A stretch of 64,000 nucleotides of DNA from DASTFP01 sp963744345 (GCA_963744345.1 CAVUTD010000021.1:1-64000), one strand, 5' to 3'; numbered from the stretch's first letter, positions 17,118 to 27,316 are shown. Notes: generated from the sequence alone by a model not told the origin. Made by a program: numbers and translations.

Positions 17118-17540
17118 GGGTGGGCTAAGACGAGGGCTGCCGATGGGTGGCGATCTGGGAACCCTTTAAATGGAAAGAAGCCCAGTCCTGGTGACGAGGG
17201 GCGATCTTGTCGCGGCAACCTCGACCGCATACAGATTGTCAAGAGGTCACTCGATGCAGTCGGGAAATCCAGCGAGAAGCAGCCGCCGGTTTGCAACACA
17301 TGGATGTGAAAAACGCGAGCCGGAAAAATCATCGGTTCGCCGGAACTGATGACGGTTTGGGAAGATTCGGCTTTCAATCCGGCGGGGAGCGCCTTCTATT
17401 ACACCCGAGTGATCGGAGTCCCGACGCCGCGCTGGACCGACTACTACGAAGCGAAACGTTTTCAGATCAACATGCTCAAGGAAGGACCGATGAGCATCCA
17501 CAAATGCGCATGCACCTCGCCCATCTGCTACACACCGTGA
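17118..17540 (+). pseudogene. 3' remnant of a DUF3604 gene (extra copy)
   Basis: Pieces in different frames match the C terminus of the DUF3604 gene that follows: GLPMGGDLGT, NLDRIQIVK, then GSPELMTVWEDSAFNPAGSA, FYYTRVIGVPTPRWTDYYEA and the terminal TSPICYTP with stop at 17538-17540. It is a degraded second copy of the same gene end, fused to the MFS stub. Confidence 0.75.
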
Positions 17541-17577
17541 GTTCTTGCGAATCGCCAACTCGCTCCTCAAAGAGATT

Positions 17578-19520
17578 ATGAAATCAAACACGAAAGTCGC
17601 AATCGCACTGGCGCTAACCGGTCTCAGTCTGACTGCCTTCGCGCAGGAAACGGCTACCACGGACATCGGCACGCTCGACAAGGCGACGGCGGAGAAAGTC
17701 TTTCCCGCCAAGCCACCGTATTCGCCGTACGCGGGACGGAACTTTCCCACGCGCCCGTTCTTCGGCGACACGCACCTGCACACGTCGTTCTCGATGGACG
17801 CGGGCGCGTTCGGCTGCCGGCTCACGCCGCGGGACGCCTATCGTTTTGGCAAGGGCGAGGAGGTCACGGCTTCGAGCGGCCAGCGCGTGAAGCTGTCGCG
17901 CCCGCTCGATTTCATCGTCGTGAGCGATCACTCGGACGGTTTCGGTTTCTTTCCGCAATTGATTAGGCGGCGATCCCCGACTGCTCGCGACGCCGCAAGG
18001 GCGCAAGTGGTACGACGAGATCAACTCCGGCAAAGGCGCGCAGGCGGCGGTCGACATCATCACCAGTTTCGGCAAGGGCCAATTGCCGAAGGGATTTCCG
18101 CTGCCCGGGACACCGGCGTATCGCTCGGCGTGGCAGGAGACGATCAAGGCCGCTGATGAGTCGAACGAGCCGGGCAAGTTCACCGCGTTCATCGGCTTCG
18201 AGTGGACCTCGAACGAGAAGGGCAACAACCTCCATCGCAACGTCATCTTTCGCGACGATGGCCGGCAAGGCGAGCCTCATCGAGCCTTACACTACGCAGC
18301 CTCCGCTCGGCAGCCCCAATCCGCGCGACCTGTGGAAGTGGATGGCGATGTGCGAGGAGAAGACCGGCGCGCAGATTCTCGCCATCGCGCACAACGGCAA
18401 TCTGAGCAACGGCCGCATGTTCCCGATCATCGAGTCGTTCACCGGCAAGAGAATCGATCGCGAGTACGCCGACAACCGCGTGCGTTGGGAGCCGCTCTAC
18501 GAGGTCACGCAGATCAAGGGCGACGGCGAGACGCATCCGTTCCTTTCGCCCAACGACGAGTTCGCGAACTTCGAGCGTTGGGACAAGGGCAACCTCGATT
18601 TAACGGAGGTGAAGAAGCCGGAGATGCTTGAGGCGGAGTACGCGCGCGCGGCGTTCCGCAACGGGTTGATGCTCGAAGCGGAACTGGGCGTGAACCCGTA
18701 CAAGTTCGGCGTCGTCGGCAGCACCGACGCGCACACCGGGCCTGGCGGCCGTCGAAGAGGACAATTTCTTCGGCAAGACTTCCAGCTCCGAGCCGAGCGC
18801 CGACGCGTGCCACGCATCCGTTCGTCAAGACGGATAAGGCGACGATCATGGGCTGGGAACAGACCGCTTCCGGCTATGCCGCCGTCTGGGCGACGGAGAA
18901 CACGCGCGAAGCGATTTTCGACGCGATGAAGCGACGCGAGACTTACGCGACCACCGGCCCGCGCATGATCGTGCGTTTCTTCGGCGGCTGGGATTTCGAG
19001 TCGAGCGACGCGAACAATCGCCTGCCCGCGCGAATTGGTTACACCAAAGGCGTGCCGATGGGCGGCGACCTAAGCGATGCGCCGCAAGGGCAAGTCGCCG
19101 ACGTTCCTGATCGCCGCGCTCAGGGACCCGATCGGCGCGAACCTCGACCGCATCCAGGTCATCAAGGGCTGGCTTGGCAAAGACGGCAAGACGCAGGAAC
19201 GCATCTAGGATGTGGCCGTGTCCGGCGGACGAAAGATCGAAGCGGATGGCCGTTGCAAGACCGACGGTCGGCAACACGGTGGATGTGCCGAACGCGACCT
19301 GGAACAACACCATCGGCGCGGGCGAATGATCACCGTTTGGAAGGACCCGGACTTCGACCCGGCGGTGCGGGCCTTCTACTACGTGCGCGTGATCGAGATT
19401 CCGACGCCGCGCTGGACGGCTTACGACGCGAAGTACTTCGGCATGAAGATGCCTCCCAGGAAGTGCCCATGACCACGACCGGACCGCGCCTACACCTCGC
19501 CCATCTGGTACACGCCATGA
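17578..19520 (+). pseudogene. DUF3604 protein gene with multiple frameshifts
   Basis: The start MKSNTKVAIALALTGLSLTA is a signal peptide. Family blocks follow in changing frames: RPFFGDTHLHTSFSMDAGAF (PHP-like metal motif), DFIVVSDHSDGFGF, FIGFEWTSNEKGNNLHRNVI, AHNGNLSNGRMFPIIESFTG, GVVGSTDAHTGP, MGWEQTASGYAAVWATENTR, TPRWTAYDAKYFGMKMP and YTSPIWYTP. At least five frameshifts and an in-frame TAG (ERI then stop near 19206) interrupt it. Stitched, it is about 640 residues, near the usual family length. The final TGA overlaps the ATG of the PpiC gene. DUF3604 proteins are exported PHP-like presumed hydrolases of unknown substrate. Confidence 0.83.
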
Positions 19521-20383
19521 AAAAACTCATTCGCGAACCACTCGTTCATTTCCTGCTGCTCGGCGCCGCCTTGTTCGGCGTCTATGCTGCGCTCAACAAG
19601 GACAAGCCAGCGTCGCGCGGAGGAGATCGTCGTCACGAGCGGCCAGATCGAAAATCTTGTCACCGGCTTCACGAAGGTCTGGCAACGACCGCCACTCGGA
19701 TCGGAGTTGAAGGAGCTGATCGATACCACGTGAAGGAGGAAATCCTCAGCCGCGAGGCGATGAAGCTCGGCCTCGATCAGAATGACACCGTGATCCGGCG
19801 TCGCCTCCAGCAAAAGATGGAGTTCATCGCCGAAGACTTCGCCGCTGCCAGCGAACCCACGGACACGGAATTGGCGGACTATCTCGCGAAACATCCCGAC
19901 CAGTTTGCGCAGGAACAGCGATTCACTTTTCGGCAGGTGTTCCTCAACCCGGAAAAACGCGGCGATCAACTTGAAGCCGACACGGCCGCTTTGCTGGCGA
20001 AACTGAAACAGCACGCAGACGCCGACATCAGCGCGCTGGGTGACAGTCTGCTGTTGCCGCACGAATTCACCGGCGAATCCCAGCACGCCGTCGCGTCGCA
20101 ATTCGGACAGGAGTTCGCCGCTGCACTCGCGAAATTGAAGACGGGCGAATGGAGCGGGCCGATTCAGTCGGGCTACGGCGCGCATCTGGTGTTGGTCACA
20201 CAGCGCACCGAAGGCCGGTTGGCAGCGCTGGATGAAGTCCGTGATCAGGTAAAGCGCGAACTCATGAACACGCGCCGTCTGGAAGCGAATCAAAGATTCC
20301 TCGACAACCTGCTCGCCAAATACCGCGTCACGATTCAACAGCCTTCACCCGAACCGCACCGGCTGTCGGGAAAACCGCGATGA
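19517..20383 (+). CDS. Membrane-anchored parvulin-type peptidyl-prolyl isomerase (PpiC/SurA-like), frame-disturbed
   Basis: MKKLIREPLVHFLLLGAALF is a signal anchor. A helical chaperone region (EEILSREAMKLGLDQNDTVI) and then a parvulin domain follow (QRFTFRQVFLNPEKRG, LPHEFTGESQ, GEWSGPIQSGYGAHLVLVTQ), ending near residue 285. Between about 19618 and 19728 the correct protein is in another frame (AEEIVVTSGQIENLVTGFTK), so two compensating indels lie there. It probably folds periplasmic clients. ATGA overlap with DUF3604 and a 4-base gap to hupE show one transcription unit. Confidence 0.83.
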   Translation: MKKLIREPLVHFLLLGAALFGVYAALNKDKPASRGGDRRHERPDRKSCHRLHEGLATTATRIGVEGADRYHVKEEILSREAMKLGLDQNDTVIRRRLQQKMEFIAEDFAAASEPTDTELADYLAKHPDQFAQEQRFTFRQVFLNPEKRGDQLEADTAALLAKLKQHADADISALGDSLLLPHEFTGESQHAVASQFGQEFAAALAKLKTGEWSGPIQSGYGAHLVLVTQRTEGRLAALDEVRDQVKRELMNTRRLEANQRFLDNLLAKYRVTIQQPSPEPHRLSGKPR

Positions 20384-20387
20384 ACCG

Positions 20388-21382
20388 ATGAGACGCTTGC
20401 TCCCATTGTTGTTGCTGGTTTGGTGCGTCGCATTCGCTCCGAGCGCGACCGCCCACGAAGTGCGACCGGCCTACCTTGAGCTGAGGCAAACCGCGCCCGA
20501 CACCTACGACGTGCTGTGGAAAGTCCCGGCGCTGGGCGACGACCGGCGGCTCGGCATCTACGTGCGATTCCCGTCCGATGCCAAAGAACTTTCCGCGCCG
20601 CGCGGCTTCTTCGGCGGCAACGCCTACATCGAGCGCTGGCGCATCCAGCGCGCGGGTGGGCTCGATGGCCAAAGCATTCACATTGACGGCCTGGCCGCAA
20701 CGAAGATTGACGTGCTCGCCCGCGTCGAACGCGCCAACGGTGTGACGCAAACGACGCGGTTGCTGCCGGACTCGCCGAGTTTCCTCGTGGAAGCAACTCC
20801 GTCGCGCTTGGAGAGTCTCCAAAACTTATCTCGGCCTCGGCATCGAGCACATTCTCCTGGGCATCGATCACCTGCTGTTCGTTTTCGCGCTGGTGCTGCT
20901 GGTGAAAGGTTGGAAGCGATTGGTCGGCACGATCACGGCCTTCACGGTGGCGCACAGCATCACGCTCGCCGCCGCCACGCTGGGCTTCGTGCACGTGCCC
21001 GGCCCTCCGGTGGAGGCGTGCATTGCTTTGAGCATCATGTTCGTCGCAGCGGAAATTATCCGTGGTCGTCAGGGCCAGCCAGGACTGACCGAACGCGCGC
21101 CGTGGGTGGTGGCATTCGCGTTCGGCCTGCTGCACGGATTGGGCTTCGCCGGCGCGTTGAGCGAAGTTGGACTGCCGCAACAAGCGATTCCCCTGGCGTT
21201 GCTGTTTTTCAACGTCGGCGTGGAACTTGGCCAACTGACATTCATCGCTGTGGTGCTCGGACTCGCGAACGCAATGCTGTCACTTGCCGGTTCGCGCGCC
21301 GGCGTGGGGTTGGCGCGTGATGCCTTACGCCATCGGCTCAGTGGCGATGTTCTGGGTCATTCAGCGCGTGGCTGCATTTTGA
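20388..21382 (+). CDS. HupE/UreJ-like membrane protein, frameshifted
   Basis: Signal peptide MRRLLPLLLLVWCVAFAPSA, then the periplasmic start HEVRPAYLELRQTAPDTYDV, and a HupE/UreJ_2 membrane core in a second frame: YLGLGIEHILLGIDHLLFVF, TAFTVAHSITLAAATLGFV, FGLLHGLGFAGALSEVGLP. The native end YAIGSVAMFWVIQRVAAF is in a third frame with stop at 21380-21382. Shifts lie near 20815 and 21305. His-rich TM motifs (GIEHILLGIDH, AHS, GLLHGLGFA) suggest metal (Ni/Co) transport as in HupE, but this subfamily is uncharacterised. It is the last gene of the DUF3604-PpiC-HupE set. Confidence 0.82.
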
Positions 21383-21789
21383 CGCGGTATTGCGATGAAG
21401 AGACGAAAGTGCGAAAATAAGCCTGCTCCCATAGCGTCCTATCCTTGCGAGGCGACTTGCTTTGAGTTACAGCTGGCCTCGTCTTCTGGGAGCCCATGAC
21501 AAAGCACCGTACTGATAGCCATTAACCGATACAGCGCGGCCGGTAATGGCCTGTGCCAACTCGCACAGCGTCTGCAAAGCTCAGTGGACGGCCGACGAGC
21601 TTCGGAGTCAGCTGGAATACAGTCGCTCCGGCTGCTGCCTATCGCCCTAACCTATGGTGAAGCGTATTAGGGAATATGAATTCTTCCCCGAGGAGCTGGA
21701 GCCGCTGCCAAATAAGATAGAGGCGATTTCGATGCGGCTCGGCGGTTTGAGAGGGACAAGGCGAAAGACAATCCCGGCCTTGCTGCGAG
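21383..21789. other. Intergenic region between convergent genes
   Basis: About 400 bases separate hupE and the end of the DNA polymerase gene. A 57-codon plus-strand frame at 21655-21828 (starts MVKRIREYEFFPEELEPLPN) overlaps the polymerase 3' end and has no recognisable family; it is probably chance. No terminator hairpin with a T-run was identified. Confidence 0.4.
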
Positions 21790-23985
21790 TTATAAAAGTA
21801 TGCCCTGCCGCGAGCGGCCGGGAGTGAACTCGTCAAAGAGTTTGGCCACGTCTTCGAGTTGCTTGAGATAGTATCTAACGTCTTCATCGCGCGAGAGTGG
21901 GTTCCAGTCAGACGCAAGACGGGCGCGATCATAGGAGGGACCCTTGCCAGCGGTAATGTAGTAACTCACGCGGTCGCCGACCGAGAAGGGGGTTGCGGAC
22001 TTGAGAGCTAGTTCGAAGGCGGCCTCGCGGTTTCGGGAGCCGGCTTTGACGGCGAGCCGGTAATCTTCCAGAGTGGTATGCAGGGTCTGAGATTTGCATA
22101 AGTCTTCGATTGGCAACGTGCGGCTGCTGATAGCCTGGGTGTAGGAATCGAAGAGTTTTCCAGCATCGTCTTGCCGGCGTTCCAAGAGCATACGCAGGGT
22201 ATCCTGCAAGTAGCGGCGCAGCACTGGTTCGCGGCCGCGAGAGCGCAAGGCGCCGCCTTTGACTATCACTCGTCCGTCTTCCAGCAAGAATGCGGCGTTC
22301 TTGGCCTTGTAGCTGAACATGGCTTGGTATTGTGAGTCGAACTCGACTTCGATGCCTGGTGGCAGCTGGGCAGAGAGTCCACTTTGAAGGCCCTCGATTG
22401 TGATGCCATTGGGCGGACTAAAATAGATGCCGTCTGTGTCGAGCTCGATGATTTGAGCGCCCTGAGACATGAGCCAATCTCTCATGGTGGCAAGAATTTC
22501 GCGGCCGATAGCGGTAACGCGTTCTGCGGCCTCGAAGTCGGCGAAATGGCCGAAAGGGAATGCCAAATAGCCGTAGAGGCTGTTGATCAGAATCTTGAAA
22601 GCGCCTTGAAGAGCGGTGAGCCGGCTGCGTTCGAGCGGGTCGGCTGCCAGTTTGGCGGCTTTCTTTGCGTCGAGACGGTAGGAGCGCAGATCGGCGACCA
22701 TGCGCTTAAAAATACCGAGGGTGTCGCTCTTTGGCACGCAGTCGAATGCCAGGATTGTCGAGGGATACAGGCTGGCAATGTCGCAATGCCATACGTTCTC
22801 GATCACGCCAGTGACGAGAACCTCACAAAGGGCGCCGGTGAATTCCCGCTTGGGTGGCGGCGGTGGGATGGGGTGGCCGCGGCGTAGATATTCGCGTAGG
22901 AACAACGAGTCGACTTTGGTCGCGGCGCCGCGGGTAATCACGTTCTGGTAGTTGTAAGGGAACATTTGGCTCTGGACGAAGTAGCTGCGGGACAAGAGAG
23001 AGGCCACCGCGCGTGTCTCGCGCACGTCGGCCAGCGCGTAGCGGCAGAACGCGTCGCGGTTATTGTGGTAGGCGTGCATGATAGATTCACCGCCAGCCAA
23101 CAGGACGCGGTTCTTTTCAGCGACGCCAAGAGCCCGCGCCACATGTTTGAGCTTGAAATTTTCGAGCGAGCGGGCCGCCTGATCATATGACTGGGCCAAC
23201 AGATATGTGTCGACGATATGCCGGCCGCGAATGCGGTAATTGGGAAACTCGACGTAATGGCCGCCTCCCACCGGCAATTTGGCCGGCCGAGAGTCTACCG
23301 AGAGCAACGACCCGTCTCGCCCCATAAACAAGCTGATCCCGAGCTTGCTCGCGCGTGCAGATAGATATGGCAGATCGAATTTGAAGATATTGTGTCCCTC
23401 GATCACGTCCGGGTCGCGTTCGATAATGAGAGAGCAGAGCCGTTTGAGAGCCGTGGGTTCCGAGTCGGGAGATCCGGCTTCGACAACAATAATCTCTTCC
23501 CATCCGGTCGAATCACTCAGCGTGATAGCTAGAAGCGGGTCGCGCTCCGGATTCGAGAACGCGTAGTCGGCAGATAGAGAAGTCTCGATGTCGATCTGCA
23601 TGCGGCGCAGATCCTCGAAGCGCATTCCCTTGAAGAGCGTACGGCCTGACTGGGTCAGATACTGCTGAACCGGGTCGTGAAGAGCATGCTGTGGACGGCT
23701 CGGCTCGCGCGCGGCCTCTAGAAATCGCCGCCAGGACCCGAAGTAATACACCACCATGTCGGGACCGGTGCCGTTCTGTTCCCAAAGGAATGGCATGAAC
23801 GTCTCGCGGTGCCGGAACGTCCTGCCATCCGCCGGACTCCGAGTGTATATCTGCACCGAGTTCGGGGGTGAAAACTCTACAGCCACGATACCCGGCGTCT
23901 GGTCGAAGCCGAAGAGCAGTTCGTTGTCCGTAAACGGGTCGGCTTGCGGGCCGCTCTTCTGCCCGTTGGGTGTATCGGTTTTCAT
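21790..23985 (-). CDS. Family B DNA polymerase with 3'-5' exonuclease domain
   Basis: This 731-residue protein has a complete set of family B motifs. Exo I: DIET (132-135). Exo II: NIFKFDLPYL (199-208). Exo III: YALAD (316-320). Motif A: DIASLYPS (402-409). Motif B: KILINSLYGY (464-473). Motif C: ELDTDGIYF (515-523). A KAKNAAF KxY-type motif follows. Motif C has Gly where PolII/pol delta have Ser (DTDS), but the two catalytic Asp residues are kept. It is shorter than E. coli Pol II (783) and lacks the long N-terminal uracil-recognition region of archaeal enzymes. It probably works in repair or lesion bypass. It stands alone beside the integrative element, so mobile origin is possible. Confidence 0.92.
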   Translation of the reverse strand: MKTDTPNGQKSGPQADPFTDNELLFGFDQTPGIVAVEFSPPNSVQIYTRSPADGRTFRHRETFMPFLWEQNGTGPDMVVYYFGSWRRFLEAAREPSRPQHALHDPVQQYLTQSGRTLFKGMRFEDLRRMQIDIETSLSADYAFSNPERDPLLAITLSDSTGWEEIIVVEAGSPDSEPTALKRLCSLIIERDPDVIEGHNIFKFDLPYLSARASKLGISLFMGRDGSLLSVDSRPAKLPVGGGHYVEFPNYRIRGRHIVDTYLLAQSYDQAARSLENFKLKHVARALGVAEKNRVLLAGGESIMHAYHNNRDAFCRYALADVRETRAVASLLSRSYFVQSQMFPYNYQNVITRGAATKVDSLFLREYLRRGHPIPPPPPKREFTGALCEVLVTGVIENVWHCDIASLYPSTILAFDCVPKSDTLGIFKRMVADLRSYRLDAKKAAKLAADPLERSRLTALQGAFKILINSLYGYLAFPFGHFADFEAAERVTAIGREILATMRDWLMSQGAQIIELDTDGIYFSPPNGITIEGLQSGLSAQLPPGIEVEFDSQYQAMFSYKAKNAAFLLEDGRVIVKGGALRSRGREPVLRRYLQDTLRMLLERRQDDAGKLFDSYTQAISSRTLPIEDLCKSQTLHTTLEDYRLAVKAGSRNREAAFELALKSATPFSVGDRVSYYITAGKGPSYDRARLASDWNPLSRDEDVRYYLKQLEDVAKLFDEFTPGRSRQGILL

Positions 23986-24098
23986 ATATTTTTTGACGGT
24001 GAATTTGCAGTTGGCGGCCTGCCATTTCTCGGGTTACTGGCCCTGTTTTGAGGCGTTCGCCCGAACCCCGTTTTGGCCAAGAAAACGCGAGCGCGAGT

Positions 24099-24288
24099 CC
24101 GATTGACATTTTTACCCTGGCCACCCTGGCCCATGGTCCACAAGACCTTATAAATAAGTGGTTTATCGGTGGGCAGGGTTAACTGTTTCATCTCTTTGTT
24201 TTCTTGAACCCTGCCCGCCCGCCAACCCGCATGAATACTTGATCTACGGTCGATGGGCTAGGGTGGCCAGGGTAAAAATGTCAATCGG
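24099..24288. repeat. Large inverted repeat (36-bp arms) with nested 10-bp dyad
   Basis: The 36 bases at 24099-24134 (ccgattgacatttttaccct and on) recur inverted at 24253-24288 with one mismatch (position 24259) across a 118-base spacer. Inside the spacer GGGCAGGGTT (24171-24180) pairs with AACCCTGCCC (24207-24216). The right outer arm contains the stop codon of the primase-helicase gene and lies inside the putative element; the left arm lies outside. The 15-bp att core is between the inner right and outer right arms. Confidence 0.85.
24225..24239. repeat. Putative attachment site, left copy (15 bp)
   Basis: ACCCGCATGAATACT, identical to 29224-29238. Flanks differ on both sides (a/t here, c/a at the other copy), which sets the core length at 15 bp. 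Confidence 0.7.
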
Positions 24289-26411
24289 GATTTCGCGCGT
24301 ATTGTTGGACGGCTTTTTCGATTTCGTCTGACCAGTAACCTTTGCTACGATCTGCCCCTTCTCTTGCCCGTTTCGGAACGATGTCATATTCTTTTAGCGC
24401 CTTCGATAGTCGAAGCGCATCAATGCCATCGGGCTTGTCTTTCCAGGGGGCCTCCTGATCCTGATTCAGCTCATTGCACAGATCCAAACTTCGCAAAAAG
24501 ATCTTCTCAGTCGGCTCCAGATTCTCCTTTTTGCGCTTCTCCTGAATGATGTGGTCGAGAGACTCGAGCAGATAACGTCCAAAACCCTTCATCTCCTCTG
24601 CGTCCTTCTTACTAATCCGTTGAGCGGCTAACTTGGCTTCTTGCAACCATTCCTCGCCCGCTGCTGCGGCGATCGCGAAAAGAGGCTGCCAGTTGTCGCC
24701 GGCCCGATTATCCAGAGACTCATCTTTGAACGCCTTGACATGGCCTCGAATGTCATTCGCGAGACGGGAGATCTTCCGCCGCAAGTCTTCGAACTCTGTG
24801 ATAATGCTCTTCCTTTAAGCTTCTCTGTCTTGATGTCCTTGGGTTTGCGGCCCAGCCGAATGTGAATGGATCGGCTTAGAATGGTCCTTTTGGGAAGGCC
24901 GATCATGGCAATGACTTTCGGACACCAAGTGGAAAATTGTCCCGTATCGCCCTTGTCGTTAACGACCCGAATCACAAAAGCAAATTTTCGCTTGTGTCCT
25001 GAATTAATTACCCCGCGCAGTATCTCATCTTCCTTGAGATAGGTGTCCGCCTCATCCAGAATCAAAGTCGGACAATTATCTTTGATCGTTCGATAAATGG
25101 CCGCCGAGCTGATGTTGCTGGCAGCCAATAGGACGATTGGAGAGATTGTAAATTAACTCCGCCAGCGTGCTCTTCCCGCATTCTTCCTCGGGCGAGGTGA
25201 TTAGGAGAAGCGGAAGGATGTCGACCACGTCGTGCAGATAGGAGAGCACAATCCACAACGCCACCGCTCGACATTGAGAAGGTTTCATCCAGACAAAGCG
25301 ATCTTATCGCGGCGCAAATCAGATCGAGCACCTCTTTTGCATCCACCTTTCCATCCCAGGGCGTTGCAGTCGGCGGAATGTCGACAGGCTGCGCGCCACC
25401 CATATCATGCCCGGCCGTTTCCTTTTCAGGATCTCCGCGAAAGGCGCCCAACCCGGCTTTGGTCGTCTCAAGTGGTTTGGCGATCAGGCTGGCGAGTTGC
25501 TCGAACTTGGCGCGATCACTCTGCGTCCTGTGCAACTCCTTTTTCGCCAGATCGATGTCGTGACGGGTGAGGGTTTCATGGAAAGGCGTTGCTCTCCTGA
25601 GCAACTCAGCGAAAACCTCACGTTGCTTTTCCGGGTCCGTTCCTGCCCTGCCGGCCAGATAATCGTCAACTCCCTTTGCCTTCAGCCAGCGGCCACGAAA
25701 TTGGAAGACATCGGCGCCGGCCGCGTGGAAAAGAAGCCAGGTGCGAATCTCGGCGTGGCGAACTTGCTTCTTTAGTGTGCTATCGGCGTCGAAGCACAGG
25801 AAAACCTTACGTTTCCAAAGCGTGAAATTTTCCACGATTGCGGGGTGCAGCTTTACGAACTCGCCGTTGCCGACGGTCTGGGCGGACGCATCATCGTCGT
25901 CTTCGAGTGGATTGGCCTTTTTTTTAGTCTCTGCCGACATCCAGACGCCGACAAAGCCGACCGGGAAGGCACCGGCTTGAACGAGCGCCATCCCTTTAAT
26001 CGGTCCTTCGGTAAGGACAAGCGGGACGGCCGCATCTTTGGCGACCGCCCGCGTTTCGTGCGGGATCCATGGGCGACTGTCACTGCCGTTGGGTGCCAGA
26101 AATTTGGCCCCCTTAAAGCCGTTCGGTAGCGCTCTGGCGATGTAATGCGCGAGTTCTCCGTTGAAACTGGGAATCCTGAACCAGAGGATTGACTCCAGCT
26201 CATTCCACGCGGGGTCGCAGCGACCCTTGCCGTCGCTACGCTTGAGCCGTTGGCAAAATTGACCCCATCCCAGCAAGTAGTCGATTTCGCCGCCGTGCGA
26301 CGTGAAAGTTTCCAGCAAAACCCCGCGCTTGCGGAGATAATCTTCCGCTCGCGCGCGGCATTGCGCTGAATAGGACGGAGGAGTGGCTCCGTTCGGGTCC
26401 GGGGTGTTCAT
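24281..26411 (-). CDS. DUF3854/DUF3631-type primase-helicase, broken by three frameshifts
   Basis: The first segment (25290-26411) holds a primase-like/Toprim DUF3854 domain: YLRKRGVLLETFTSHGGEID, then VLTEGPIKGMALVQAGAFPV and KVFLCFDADSTLKKQVRHAE (Toprim-like E and DxD residues). A second frame then supplies a P-loop region LLLITSPEEECGKSTLAELI. A third gives TLILDEADTYLKEDEILRGV (Walker B) and SRSIHIRLGRKPKDIKTEKL. A fourth (24281-24784) gives the helical C terminus. Joined, they form about 710 residues of one DUF3631-type replication protein. Shifts lie near 25285, 25130 and 24815. It probably initiates replication of the element; as sequenced it cannot be made intact. Confidence 0.8.
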
Positions 26412-26640
26412 GTGCTAGGACGAACGCGTTTCACGATGCCCATCCTCTCCATGTTCTCGCCGCTGCTGGCCAAGCCACTGACGGAGTTCGTCAAATGAAG
26501 TGCCGCCACGCCATTCGCAACTTACTTGCCTTTTGGCTCAGCACGGCGTAGTGAACGCAAGGATCTAGTTTGGAGGGCGCTCTTTTCAGCAAGGAGGGAG
26601 CGCCCCCTTCGCTTCCAGTCGGGGGCCTCATGAGCACGGC

Positions 26641-26904
26641 TTAGCTGGTTGCCTCCTTATGCCGGTTTCCGCCCTCGGCCTTCTTGCGGACCTTGTAGCG
26701 TTTCTCCAAGGCGGCGCGCACCTCCGAGACGTCGAAGCGCACGAACCGGCCACCAAACTGAAGAGAGGGGATCACACCACGTTCGCGCCAGTAATCGACC
26801 GTCCGCTCGGACACGCTGAGCGCCTTCGCCAAGCCCGACTTGGTGATTAGGAGAGGCGCGATTGTTGCCACAGGGATCAGCGGGATACGTTGCTCGTCGC
26901 TCAC
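26641..26904 (-). CDS. Excisionase-like helix-turn-helix protein
   Basis: 87 residues with a MerR-type/HTH_17 core: LITKSGLAKALSVSERTVDY, WRERGVIPSLQFGGRFVRFD, followed by a basic tail (EKRYKVRKKAEGGNRHKE). Such proteins in integrative elements act as recombination directionality factors or replication regulators. Its start (GTG 26902-26904) overlaps the stop of the next gene upstream by GTGA, so the pair is co-translated. Confidence 0.82.
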   Translation of the reverse strand: MSDEQRIPLIPVATIAPLLITKSGLAKALSVSERTVDYWRERGVIPSLQFGGRFVRFDVSEVRAALEKRYKVRKKAEGGNRHKEATS

Positions 26905-27191
26905 AGGGCCTCCTTTGCCACTTGGCCGGCGTCAAGCGGCTCCTGTGGTCTGCGCCGTGAGTTGCGGTTGATGAAGTCGCGGACGCTCTGGGCGCGGTAG
27001 AGGCGGATGGCTCCATTGATCAGGCCGGCGCGGCGCACCTCGACCATCTCGATCTCGCCCGCCATAGCGAGCATACGGGCGCGGTCGTCGGAAATGCCGA
27101 AGATTTTCTCGACGTTGCGGGGTCCTACGAATTCGACGACGCCATCGACCACGCGCAGGGTGACGCCGTCAGGGAGGGTTGCTCGGTGCAT
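26901..27191 (-). CDS. Small DNA-binding-like protein of the integrative element
   Basis: 96 residues from ATG 27191 (an in-frame upstream start at 27212 is possible). A small beta region (GVTLRVVDGVVEFVGPRNVE) is followed by a helix-turn-helix-like segment (KIFGISDDRARMLAMAGEIE) and a positively charged C terminus (DFINRNSRRRPQ). Not assigned to a named family. Its stop is fused by GTGA overlap to the excisionase-like gene, which suggests joint control of excision or replication. Confidence 0.65.
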   Translation of the reverse strand: MHRATLPDGVTLRVVDGVVEFVGPRNVEKIFGISDDRARMLAMAGEIEMVEVRRAGLINGAIRLYRAQSVRDFINRNSRRRPQEPLDAGQVAKEAL

Positions 27192-27316
27192 AAGACACCT
27201 TCCCACGCGCAAAATCCCCCAAAAGCATTACCTTTTTGGGGGAAATTTCTTTAACAGTCGCCGACTTACGAAGGCTGATATTTACAGGCTTCGCGGGCCG
27301 AAAATATCTTTGCAAA

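Noticed and set aside
23982..24191. Small minus-strand frame ahead of the polymerase gene
   Set aside because: It overlaps the polymerase start and the inverted-repeat arm; no ribosome-binding site or family match.
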